Source: Actinomycetota bacterium
GTDB taxonomy: Bacteria; Actinomycetota; UBA4738; HRBIN12
DNA: 11,998 nucleotides
Reading direction: 5' to 3'
Assembly (NCBI GenBank): GCA_005885325.1
Contig: VAYX01000067.1
Coordinates: forward strand, 1 to 11,998
The translations under genes and the position numbers were made by a program. How positions within the stretch are numbered: position 1 is the stretch's first letter; each line of letters begins with the position of its first letter. The notes under the pieces were generated by a model that was not told the DNA's origin, ran no database searches, and was given only the letters and a program-made list of their open reading frames with translations. Below are positions 1 to 6,220 of the stretch, one piece after another.

Positions 1-327
1 ACGCCCGCGGAGCTGAAGGCGAACCTCGGCAACACCGTCATCGAGATCGGGATGCCCGACGAGGTCGAGGCCCTCCGGGCCCAGGCCGCGCTGGCCGCAC
101 TGAACGGGGGGCCCGAGCTCGAGGGCACGATGCTTCGGTTGTCCTCCGACAGTCCGAGGGTCCTGATGGACGTTCTGCGGACGCTCGACGGCCAGAGGAT
201 CTCTCCTTCCTCACTCACGGTCCGCGAGCCGAGCCTCGACGACGTGTTCCTCGCCCTGACCGGCCACCACGCCGAACCCACGGAGACCCAAGAGCGTGAG
301 CCGGCGCAGATCGGAGGTGCCAGATGA
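1..327 (+). CDS. ABC transporter ATP-binding protein, C-terminal fragment (DrrA-like)
   Basis: The reading frame is open from base 1 and ends at TGA 325-327, so only the last 108 codons are present. The Walker A, signature and Walker B parts lie upstream of the window. What remains resembles the C-terminal regulatory region of DrrA/NodI-type ATPases of multidrug exporters: a beta-rich stretch followed by the motif EPSLDDVFLALTGH, which is typical just before the end of these proteins. The ATPase would energise the permease encoded next, whose ATG overlaps this stop by 4 nt (ATGA), so the two are probably translated together. The substrate cannot be told from the fragment. Family assignment rests on the C-terminal motif plus the permease neighbour. 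Confidence 0.85.
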   Translation, partial: TPAELKANLGNTVIEIGMPDEVEALRAQAALAALNGGPELEGTMLRLSSDSPRVLMDVLRTLDGQRISPSSLTVREPSLDDVFLALTGHHAEPTETQEREPAQIGGAR

Positions 328-1142
328 GCCAGTCCGTCGCCCTTCACGCTCCGGTGGAACGCCGGGGGGTCCGCCGCCTGTCCGGTGCCGTCTCCGACGC
401 GCTGGCCATGGCGGAGCGCAACCTGATCACGTACCGGCGCGTGCCGCAGCTCCTCGTGTTCTCCACGATCCAGCCGGTGATCTTCGTGCTGCTGTTCCGA
501 TACGTGTTCGGCGGCGCCGTCCGGTTGCCGGGGTTCCCGTACCCCTACGTCGATTACCTGATGCCGGGGGTCTTCGTGCAGCTGACCGTGTTCGGGGCCA
601 TCGCGGCCGCCGTGGGCATGGCTACGGACCTGAAGAGCGGCCTCCTCGAGCGATTCCGGTCCCTGCCCATGGCCCGCTCCGCCGTCCTGGCCGGCCGGAC
701 CATCGGCGACTTCGCGCGCAACGTGTTCGTGATGGTGCTCGTGATCCTGGTCGGATTCGCGGTCGGGTTCCGGGTGCACACGAACCCGATCCTGTTCCTC
801 GCCGGCATCCTGCTGGTGCTCCTGTTCGCCTACTCGCTGTCGTGGGTCTTCGCGTTCGTTGGGTTGGCGGTGGGCGATCCGGAGACCGCACAGGCCGCAG
901 CGTTCCCCATCCTCGCCCCACTCGTGTTCGCCTCCTCGGCGTTCGTGTCGACGGCGACGATGCCCGGGTGGCTCAGGGCGTTCGCCGAGCACCAGCCCGT
1001 CTCGGTCACGGCAAGCGCCGTCCGGGCCCTGCTCGAGGGAGGGCCGACCACGAAGTACGTGCTCCAGTCGCTGGCGTGGATCGTGGCGATCATCGTGGTG
1101 GCGGCCCCACTTGCCGTGAGGCGCTATCGGAGGGCCGTCTAG
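324..1142 (+). CDS. ABC-2 type transporter permease (DrrB-like)
   Basis: This 272-residue integral membrane protein is the usual size for DrrB/ABC-2 permeases. Hydrophobic segments lie at about residues 42-62, 79-100, 132-151, 155-183, 193-213 and 246-265, giving six predicted helices. A cytoplasmic stretch near residues 110-125 (RFRSLPMARSAVLAGR) matches the conserved amphipathic loop that contacts the ATPase in this family. The start ATG at 324 is supported by a strong Shine-Dalgarno GGAGG at 313-317 and by the 4-nt overlap with the ATPase gene. The pair should form an exporter of drug-like, lipid or polysaccharide substrates; the sequence does not say which. The gene ends at TAG 1140-1142 and is followed by a 121-nt gap. 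Confidence 0.9.
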   Translation: MSQSVALHAPVERRGVRRLSGAVSDALAMAERNLITYRRVPQLLVFSTIQPVIFVLLFRYVFGGAVRLPGFPYPYVDYLMPGVFVQLTVFGAIAAAVGMATDLKSGLLERFRSLPMARSAVLAGRTIGDFARNVFVMVLVILVGFAVGFRVHTNPILFLAGILLVLLFAYSLSWVFAFVGLAVGDPETAQAAAFPILAPLVFASSAFVSTATMPGWLRAFAEHQPVSVTASAVRALLEGGPTTKYVLQSLAWIVAIIVVAAPLAVRRYRRAV

Positions 1143-1166
1143 CCGGGAGGGGCCGGTCCCCGGCGC

Positions 1167-1207
1167 GGGTGGAGGCACCACCCACGGGCTTCGGGCCTGG
1201 GCCCAGG
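1167..1207 (+). terminator. Possible GC-rich terminator hairpins after the ABC operon
   Basis: The 1143-1263 gap holds two adjacent self-complementary elements: GGGTGG/CCACCC (1167-1172 with 1178-1183, 5-nt loop) and the perfect 12-bp palindrome CCTGGGCCCAGG (1196-1207). There is no U-run after either, so a classical intrinsic terminator is not shown. In high-GC actinobacteria U-poor hairpins can end transcripts, which is why this is kept as a weak call. Confidence 0.3.
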
Positions 1208-1249
1208 AGGCCGGAAGCGGCCACCCTTCCCCGGCCCGTGCCGGGCTGG

Positions 1250-1256
1250 TAAGAAT
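1250..1256 (+). promoter_or_regulatory. -10 box for leaderless histidine kinase transcript
   Basis: TAAGAAT lies 7 nt before the ATG at 1264. No Shine-Dalgarno precedes this ATG. The spacing puts the expected transcription start at or next to the A of the start codon. No clear -35 hexamer is visible. It fits the TANNNT pattern less well than the boxes at 3434, 4855 and 7369 because it is one base longer. Confidence 0.5.
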
Positions 1257-1263
1257 CGACCGG

Positions 1264-3399
1264 ATGGACCAGGCGCTCGGCGGACGAATGCACGTCACCT
1301 GGCCAGCCCGGACGGTCTGGGTGGCTGCGGTCCTGCTCTGCATCGCATCCGTCGTGTTCTCGGTCATCGCGTGGAGCGAATTCGCAACCGACGACCTCGT
1401 GTTCAACTCCCTGGGGATCTTCTCCTCGCTCCTCTACGCGACGATCGGGCTCCTCATCACGCTCCGGGCCCGAAACGCGATCGGGTGGATCCTGATGTTC
1501 GCCGGGCTGGCGTTGGCGTTCGTCGCCTTCGGCACCACGTATGTGGCCGTCGGCCTGCTGACCTCCCCGGGATCCCTTCCAGCACCCAGAGAGGTTGCCG
1601 CCGTCACCCAGGTGCTCTGGGTGCCGACGATGGTCTCGCTCGCCGCCATGGTGTTGCTGTTCCCGACGGGGTCACTCCCGTCGCCCCGGTGGCGACCGGT
1701 GCTGTGGACGGCGATCGCAGGCGCGGCCGTGGGCTTCCTCCTGCTGGTGGTGAACCCCGGCCGACTCGAGCCGGATAAGGGCATCACGTTCCAGAACCCC
1801 TTGGGCATCCAAAGCCTTCGGGGGCTGATCTCCACAACCCTGGTGGGGGTGGCGTGGGTAACGTCGCTCGCGGTCGCCGGCTGCATCATCGGGCTCGTCG
1901 TCCGGTATCGCCGCGGGGACGCGGAGCTCCGGCAGCAGGTCAAGTGGCTGGCCTTCGCCGCCGCGGGCGCCGGCGCGGGCCTCCTGTTCACGCTGGGCAG
2001 CCTGCTCGCGTGCCATTGCGACAACTCCGTCGTCGCCAACGTCGGATGGTTGGCGTTCTTCCTGATCTTGATATTCGGCATCCCCGGGGCCATCGCCATC
2101 GCCGTCCTCAAGTACCGGCTCTACGACATCGACGTCATCATCAGCAAGGCCGTCCTGTATGGGGTGCTCGCGGCCATCCTCACCGGCGTGTACGTGGCGA
2201 TCGTGATCGGCGTGGGCACGGCCGTAGGGAGCCGGGGAAACTCGTTCCTCACGATCGTGGCCGCGGTGGTCATCGCCCTGGTGTTCCAGCCACTCCGGCA
2301 GGTCGCCGGGCGGTTCGCCAACCGGATCGTGTACGGCAGGCGGGCGACGCCGTACGAGGTGCTCTCGCACTTCTCCGAGCGGATGGCGGACACGTACGCC
2401 GCTGATGACGTGCTCCAACGGATGACCCGGATCCTGGCGGAGGGGACCGGAGCCTCGAAGGCCGAGACGTGGCTGCGGATCGGTGATGAGCTGCGGCCAT
2501 CCGCGGCCTGGCCGCAACACGACGACGCGGATTCGCCGGTACCGCTCGAGGCGAACGGGGAGCTGCCCGCATTGAACGGTGCCACCAGGGTGGTGCCCGT
2601 GCGTCACCACGGTGAGCTGCTCGGAGCCCTGTCCGTGGTCAAGCCCCCGAACGAGCCGCTGTCCCCCACCGAGGACAAGCTGCTGAACGACCTGGCCTCC
2701 CAGGCCGGCCTGGTCCTTCGGAACGTCCGGCTGACCGCGGAGCTGGAATCGAACTTGAAGGAGCTGCGGGCCTCCAGACAACGTCTGGTACGGGCCCAGG
2801 ACGAGGAACGGCACCGGCTGGAACGCAACCTCCACGACGGCGCACAGCAGCAGCTCGTCGCGCTTTCGGTGAAGGAGCGGCTGGCCGAGGGCCTGATCGA
2901 GCGGGATCCGCAGAAGGCCAAGGAGATGCTCGCCGCGATCCAGGCCGACACGGTGGACGCCATCGAGACCCTCCGCGATTTCGCCCGGGGCATCTACCCT
3001 CCGGTGCTCGCCGACAAGGGCTTGTCCGCGGCCCTCGACGCCCAGATCCGCAAGACGACTCTCCCCGTGGAGCTTCGCGCGGGTGCGGTCGGGCGCTACG
3101 CCCGCGAGGTGGAGGCGGCCGTGTACTTCTGCTGCCTGGAAGCGCTCCAGAACGTGAGCAAGCACGCCGGCGCGCGCTCGATCGTCGTTCACGTGTCCTC
3201 GGACGACGGCCGGCTGGTCTTCTCGGTCGCGGACGACGGGGCGGGGTTCGAGCCGAAGCGCTCGGGGATGGGCTCGGGCCTTCAGGGCATGAAGGACCGG
3301 CTGGCGGCCCTGGGCGGCGACCTCGAGGTCAGCTCGGAGCCCGGCCGGGGGACGACGGTCTCCGGCTGGGTCCCGGCCACCCCCGATCGATCGCCCTGA
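1264..3399 (+). CDS. Multi-spanning sensor histidine kinase (GAF, HisKA_3, HATPase)
   Basis: This 711-residue protein has about ten hydrophobic segments in its first 345 residues, then a GAF-like domain (about 365-495), a coiled linker, a HisKA_3 dimerisation domain with phospho-acceptor His524 in ERNLHDGAQQQL, and a GHKL ATPase domain. The ATPase shows the N box at Asn630 (EALQNVSKHA), the G1 box DDGAG at 657-661 and a glycine-rich lid (GMGSGLQGMKDRL). This is the NarL/LiaS-type kinase architecture common in Actinomycetota. Such kinases normally phosphorylate a LuxR/NarL-family response regulator, but none is encoded in this window. A Cys-His-Cys triplet (250-252) sits near a membrane boundary and could sense metal or redox, which is only a guess. 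Start ATG 1264 is chosen for the -10 box 7 nt upstream; ATG 1288 is the alternative. The next gene has its own promoter. Confidence 0.92.
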   Translation: MDQALGGRMHVTWPARTVWVAAVLLCIASVVFSVIAWSEFATDDLVFNSLGIFSSLLYATIGLLITLRARNAIGWILMFAGLALAFVAFGTTYVAVGLLTSPGSLPAPREVAAVTQVLWVPTMVSLAAMVLLFPTGSLPSPRWRPVLWTAIAGAAVGFLLLVVNPGRLEPDKGITFQNPLGIQSLRGLISTTLVGVAWVTSLAVAGCIIGLVVRYRRGDAELRQQVKWLAFAAAGAGAGLLFTLGSLLACHCDNSVVANVGWLAFFLILIFGIPGAIAIAVLKYRLYDIDVIISKAVLYGVLAAILTGVYVAIVIGVGTAVGSRGNSFLTIVAAVVIALVFQPLRQVAGRFANRIVYGRRATPYEVLSHFSERMADTYAADDVLQRMTRILAEGTGASKAETWLRIGDELRPSAAWPQHDDADSPVPLEANGELPALNGATRVVPVRHHGELLGALSVVKPPNEPLSPTEDKLLNDLASQAGLVLRNVRLTAELESNLKELRASRQRLVRAQDEERHRLERNLHDGAQQQLVALSVKERLAEGLIERDPQKAKEMLAAIQADTVDAIETLRDFARGIYPPVLADKGLSAALDAQIRKTTLPVELRAGAVGRYAREVEAAVYFCCLEALQNVSKHAGARSIVVHVSSDDGRLVFSVADDGAGFEPKRSGMGSGLQGMKDRLAALGGDLEVSSEPGRGTTVSGWVPATPDRSP

Positions 3400-3433
3400 G
3401 GGAGGGGCCTCGGTCTTCGAACTGCCCTACCGC

Positions 3434-3439
3434 TATCCT
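3434..3439 (+). promoter_or_regulatory. -10 box TATCCT for leaderless PAC2 gene
   Basis: TATCCT ends 6 nt before the ATG at 3446, and no ribosome-binding sequence lies between them. This matches the TANNNT-N6-start arrangement also seen at 4855 and 7369. It implies transcription starting at the ATG itself. No convincing -35 element is seen. Confidence 0.6.
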
Positions 3440-3445
3440 CAACCG

Positions 3446-4312
3446 ATGAGCCTGTATCGGCTCTCGGAGCCCGCGGACCAACTCGTCGCACCCGCGATCG
3501 TCGCCGCATTTGACGGGTGGATCGACGCCGCGGGCGCGTCGACCGCGGCGACCGTGCTGGTCGGTGGCGACGGCGAGGCCGTCGCCACCTTCGACCCCGA
3601 CGCCCTGTACGACTATCGCTCACGCCGACCCGTCCTCGACGTCCTCGACGGGAAGCTGACCGAGCTCGTATGGCCCGACCTCACATTGAAACGAGCCCGG
3701 CACGGAGCGCGTGACCTCCTCGTGCTGACCGGCCCAGAGCCCGACTTCAAGTGGCGCGAGCTGTCGCAGGACGTGCTGGAGATCTCGCAGAAGCTCGGGG
3801 TGGTGCAGTGGGTCAGCCTGGGCGCCATCCCGGCGGCCGTGCCCCACACGAGGCCGGTACCGATCCTGGCCACCGCGTCGAAGCAGGGGCTCCTCGCGGA
3901 GGACGAGCAGCAGGGCCCGGAGGGACTGCTCCGGGTTCCATCGGCCGCGCTCAGCACGATCGAGCTGGCGGTCTCGAGCGCCGGGATGCCGGCGGTCGGC
4001 TTCTACGCGCAGGTCCCTCACTACGTCGGCGGGCCGTTCGCCTCGGCCACCATCGGCCTCCTGGAGCACGCCGGCCGACACCTGGGGGTCGAGCTGCCAC
4101 TCGGCGCGCTCCCGGACGAGGCCATGGCCCAACGCCAGCGCTTGGACCAGGCGGTCGCCGACAGTGAGGAGTCCCGGGAGTACGTCGGCCGCCTTGAGCA
4201 GATGGCGGACGAGCAGGGGCAGCCCTCGGGCGAGGATCTGGTCTCGGAGATCGAGCGGTTCCTCCAGCAGGGCGGAGGCGAAAGCGGCCCCAGGCCGCGG
4301 GGCGAACGCTGA
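3446..4312 (+). CDS. PAC2 family protein
   Basis: A 288-residue soluble protein without signal peptide or membrane helices. The N-terminus (VAAFDGWIDAAGASTAA, about residues 18-34) and the central region (LLVLTGPEPDFKW, VPHTRPVPI, GFYAQVPHYV) match the PAC2 family, named for an archaeal/eukaryotic proteasome assembly chaperone and widespread in Actinomycetota, where its role is not settled. The last 70 residues are acidic and probably helical (about residues 225-275), ending in a polar tail. The gene heads a compact group: the Tag-like glycosylase starts 11 nt after its stop and the PNPOx-like gene follows. The start ATG 3446 is fixed by the leaderless -10 box TATCCT. Family assignment is firm; a link to proteasomes is inference, since no proteasome gene is in view. 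Confidence 0.88.
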   Translation: MSLYRLSEPADQLVAPAIVAAFDGWIDAAGASTAATVLVGGDGEAVATFDPDALYDYRSRRPVLDVLDGKLTELVWPDLTLKRARHGARDLLVLTGPEPDFKWRELSQDVLEISQKLGVVQWVSLGAIPAAVPHTRPVPILATASKQGLLAEDEQQGPEGLLRVPSAALSTIELAVSSAGMPAVGFYAQVPHYVGGPFASATIGLLEHAGRHLGVELPLGALPDEAMAQRQRLDQAVADSEESREYVGRLEQMADEQGQPSGEDLVSEIERFLQQGGGESGPRPRGER

Positions 4313-4323
4313 AGGGAGGCACG

Positions 4324-4857
4324 GTGGAAGGCCCCACGCAGATCAAGCCGAAGGGATTGGCCGACTACCTCGACGTGCTGTCGAAGGCCGTGTTCCAGGC
4401 GGGCATCAGCTGGCGCGTCGTGGAGGCGAAATGGGAGGGAACGCGCGAGGCGTTCCGCGGCTTCGACCCCCACAAGGTCGCGAACCTGACGCCGAAACAG
4501 GTCGACGCGTTGGCAGAGGACACACGGCTCATCCGCAATCGCCGCAAGATCGAGGCGACCGTTGAGAACGCCGAGACCATGCTCGCGCTGGAGGACGAGT
4601 TCGGCGGGTTCAAGAAGTACCTTCGGTCGCACGGGGACTTCGAGGCCCTCTCGGCCGACCTGGTCAAGCGGTTCAAGTTCCTGGGCGACATGGGCTCGTA
4701 CTACTTCCTCCACGTGGTCGGCGAGCCGGTTCCGCCCCACGACCAGTGGATGAAGTCGCACCGCCCCCAGGGGTTCGTCCCCCGAACGTCGAAGGCGAGG
4801 ACCGCGAAAGCCCGGACGTCGAAGGCCCGGACGCCGAGGCCCGGGACGCGCCGATAG
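4324..4857 (+). CDS. DNA-3-methyladenine glycosylase I-like protein with basic repeat tail
   Basis: This 177-residue protein aligns with Tag (DNA-3-methyladenine glycosylase I, base excision repair) through AVFQAGISWRVVEAKW (22-37), FDPHKVANLTPKQVDAL, IRNRRKIEATVENA and RFKFLGDMGSYYFLHVVG. Against E. coli Tag as remembered, Trp46 matches Trp30, but the base-recognition Glu38 falls on Ala22, and the N-terminal segment carrying Tyr16 and zinc ligands Cys4/His17 is absent. His139 may match ligand His175; Cys179 has no match. Activity on 3-methyladenine is therefore uncertain. Residues 155-174 are four pentapeptides of type T-[SA]-K-A-R, a strongly basic tail likely to bind DNA non-specifically. 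GTG 4324 follows AAGGGAGG (4312-4319) and lies 11 nt after the PAC2 stop, so co-transcription is likely. The TAG stop lies inside the -10 box of the next gene. Confidence 0.82.
   Translation: MEGPTQIKPKGLADYLDVLSKAVFQAGISWRVVEAKWEGTREAFRGFDPHKVANLTPKQVDALAEDTRLIRNRRKIEATVENAETMLALEDEFGGFKKYLRSHGDFEALSADLVKRFKFLGDMGSYYFLHVVGEPVPPHDQWMKSHRPQGFVPRTSKARTAKARTSKARTPRPGTRR
4786..4845 (+). repeat. 15-bp tandem repeat x4 within the glycosylase gene
   Basis: Four consecutive 15-bp units start at 4786, 4801, 4816 and 4831. Units 1 and 3 begin ACGTCGAAGGC; unit 4 has drifted. Being five codons long, each unit keeps frame and encodes TSKAR, TAKAR, TSKAR and TPRPG. The array forms the basic C-terminal tail and probably expands or contracts by slippage. 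Confidence 0.85.
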
Positions 4858-4860
4858 CAT
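4855..4860 (+). promoter_or_regulatory. -10 box TAGCAT for leaderless PNPOx-like gene
   Basis: TAGCAT ends 6 nt before ATG 4867. Its first three bases are the stop codon of the glycosylase gene, so stop codon and promoter element share bases. There is no Shine-Dalgarno before ATG 4867. This supports an internal promoter in addition to any readthrough from the PAC2 gene. Confidence 0.6.
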
Positions 4861-4866
4861 GTCGAC

Positions 4867-5526
4867 ATGTCGGAGACGCCCCCGAGCGAACGGACCAGGG
4901 TCAAGCGCCACCCCGAGCGGGGGGCGTACGACCGCGCGACGATCGACCCGATCCTCGACGAGGCCCTGTTCTGCCACGTCGGGTACGTGACCGACGGCCG
5001 CCCCCGGGTGATCCCCACCATCCACGTGCGGGTCGACGACACGCTTTACATCCACGGCTCGAACGCCAGCCGGACCCTCCGCACGATCAAGGACGGGGAG
5101 GAGGTGTGCATCGTCACCACGCTGCTCGACGGCCTGGTCCTGGCACGGTCGGCCTTCATGCATTCGATGAACTATCGGTCGGTGGTCGTCTATGGGCCGG
5201 CCCGGGAGGTCACCGAGCGGGAGGAGAAGTGGATGGCCCAGAAGGCGCTGGTCGATCACGTCTGCGCCGGCCGCTCCGACCAGGTCCGGATGCCGACCGA
5301 GGACGAGCTGCGTCAGACGACGATCCTGGCCGTTTCGCTCGAGGCGGCCTCGGCCAATCTCCGCACCGGACCGCCCAAGGACGACGAGGCCGACTACGAC
5401 CTGCCGGTCTGGGCCGGCGTCCTCCCCATGGCTACCGTGCCCCAGACGCCTCAGGACGACCCCCGCCTCAACCCCGGACTGGAGCCCCCTCCCAACGTGG
5501 CCGAGTACCGCCGCCTGCCTGCCTGA
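4867..5526 (+). CDS. Pyridoxamine 5'-phosphate oxidase-like FMN-binding protein
   Basis: A 219-residue cytosolic protein. The N-terminal half has the split-barrel flavin-binding pattern of the PNPOx-like superfamily: RHPERGAYDRATIDPILDEA (about 14-33), CHVGYVTDGRPRVIPT (about 36-51), LYIHGSNASRTLR (about 59-71) and VLARSAFMHSMNYRSVVVYG (about 91-110). The C-terminal part carries the motif VWAGVLPM common to this actinobacterial branch. Relatives are annotated as PNPOx-family or flavin-nucleotide-binding proteins; many bind FMN, F420 or haem, and few have a known reaction. It is unlikely to be the vitamin B6 enzyme PdxH itself. Its start 9 nt after the glycosylase stop suggests shared transcription, but a -10 box 6 nt before the ATG suggests its own leaderless message too. 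The substrate is unknown. Confidence 0.85.
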   Translation: MSETPPSERTRVKRHPERGAYDRATIDPILDEALFCHVGYVTDGRPRVIPTIHVRVDDTLYIHGSNASRTLRTIKDGEEVCIVTTLLDGLVLARSAFMHSMNYRSVVVYGPAREVTEREEKWMAQKALVDHVCAGRSDQVRMPTEDELRQTTILAVSLEAASANLRTGPPKDDEADYDLPVWAGVLPMATVPQTPQDDPRLNPGLEPPPNVAEYRRLPA

Positions 5527-5546
5527 CCAGGCCTTCTCTCCCAGAG

Positions 5547-5552
5547 TTGACG
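5547..5552 (+). promoter_or_regulatory. Candidate -35 element TTGACG upstream of padR
   Basis: TTGACG differs from the sigma-70 consensus by one base. A -10 box at normal spacing would fall at about 5569-5576, at the left edge of the first operator repeat; no perfect hexamer is seen there. If this is the promoter, bound PadR would block it directly. Confidence 0.45.
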
Positions 5553-5571
5553 TCCCACCGACATAGTGGTT

Positions 5572-5608
5572 CGATATATCGGTCCGATATAGGTAACCGA
5601 TATATCGG
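5572..5608 (+). promoter_or_regulatory. PadR operator: three CGATAT repeats at 13-bp spacing
   Basis: CGATAT occurs at 5572, 5585 and 5598, exactly 13 bp apart. The outer two are complete palindromes, CGATATATCG at 5572-5581 and 5598-5607, the second extending to CCGATATATCGG (5597-5608). The middle copy is degenerate (CGATATAGG). The outer copies also form a 12-bp inverted repeat, 5572-5583 against 5596-5607. AT-rich palindromes upstream of the regulator's own gene are typical PadR sites. The cluster is 25 nt before the padR start, so autoregulation and control of ino1 are likely. Confidence 0.8.
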
Positions 5609-5632
5609 GACGCAACTCAAGGAAGGGACCCG

Positions 5633-6220
5633 ATGCTCGAGCTCGCGATCCTGGGGCTGCTGAAAGAGCGGTCCATGCACGGCTATCAGCTCTCCAAGCG
5701 GCTCACCGACACGCTCGGGGGGTTCTGGCGCGTGTCCTACGGCTCGTTGTACCCAACGCTCCGGCGCCTGGAGCGCGACGCTGCCCTGGAGCGGGTCTTC
5801 GACGAGCAGGAGGTCGGACGGCGCAAGAACGTCTACCGCATCACCGAGAAGGGCGAGGAGCTCTTCCAACGGCTGCTGGAGGAGGCCGGCGCCGAGTCCT
5901 CTTCCGAGGACAACCGGTTCCGGGTACGCCTCGCGTTCTTCAAGTACCTGGCCCCCGATACGCGGATCCGCCTGCTGGAGCGACGGCGGGCCTACCTCGA
6001 GGAACGGCTCTCGACCATCACCGCATCGCTCGCGGCGACCCGTGAGCGCTTCGACACGTACACGCTCTCGCTGATGCAGCACGGACGCGAATCCACCGAG
6101 CAGGACATCGCCTGGCTGAACGGCCTCATCGCGGCCGAGCGTCGCCAGTCCGATTCGATGAGAGACGGAACGAGGCGCCGCAAGGCCCGAGCGCTTCGCA
6201 GAAAGGAGCGCACGATATGA
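5633..6220 (+). CDS. PadR family transcriptional regulator
   Basis: A 195-residue DNA-binding repressor. The PadR winged helix-turn-helix fills residues 1-75 with family signatures HGYQLSKRL (16-24), SYGSLYPTLRRLE (35-47) and the wing segment RKNVYRIT (64-71). A helical C-terminal dimerisation region follows (about 110-175), typical of longer PadR/AphA-type members, and the protein ends in an unusually basic tail (177-193). The ATG at 5633 is supported by GGAAGGG (5621-5627). The stop TGA 6218-6220 overlaps the ino1 ATG, coupling the two genes. A PadR gene next to ino1 is also known from Mycobacterium, so its role is probably to control inositol-phosphate synthesis and its own expression through the palindrome cluster just upstream. 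The ligand is unknown. Confidence 0.93.
   Translation: MLELAILGLLKERSMHGYQLSKRLTDTLGGFWRVSYGSLYPTLRRLERDAALERVFDEQEVGRRKNVYRITEKGEELFQRLLEEAGAESSSEDNRFRVRLAFFKYLAPDTRIRLLERRRAYLEERLSTITASLAATRERFDTYTLSLMQHGRESTEQDIAWLNGLIAAERRQSDSMRDGTRRRKARALRRKERTI

Noticed and set aside
1..1142. ABC pair considered as a bacteriocin or antibiotic self-resistance system
   Set aside because: Only generic DrrAB-like features are visible and no biosynthetic gene or precursor peptide is adjacent within the window.
1672..3192. 506-codon open frame on the minus strand opposite the histidine kinase
   Set aside because: The plus strand has clear kinase motifs across the same bases. The antisense product is His/Arg/Gly/Pro-rich without domain signatures, as expected from G/C-rich third positions.
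4021..5259. 412-codon open frame on the minus strand opposite PAC2, the glycosylase and the PNPOx-like gene
   Set aside because: It is antisense to three genes with conserved motifs and has Arg/Leu/His/Pro-biased composition with no recognisable domain.
5572..5608. 13-bp direct repeats considered as a CRISPR remnant or plasmid-type iterons
   Set aside because: There are only three short palindromic units with no spacers and no replication or cas genes; position before padR fits an operator.
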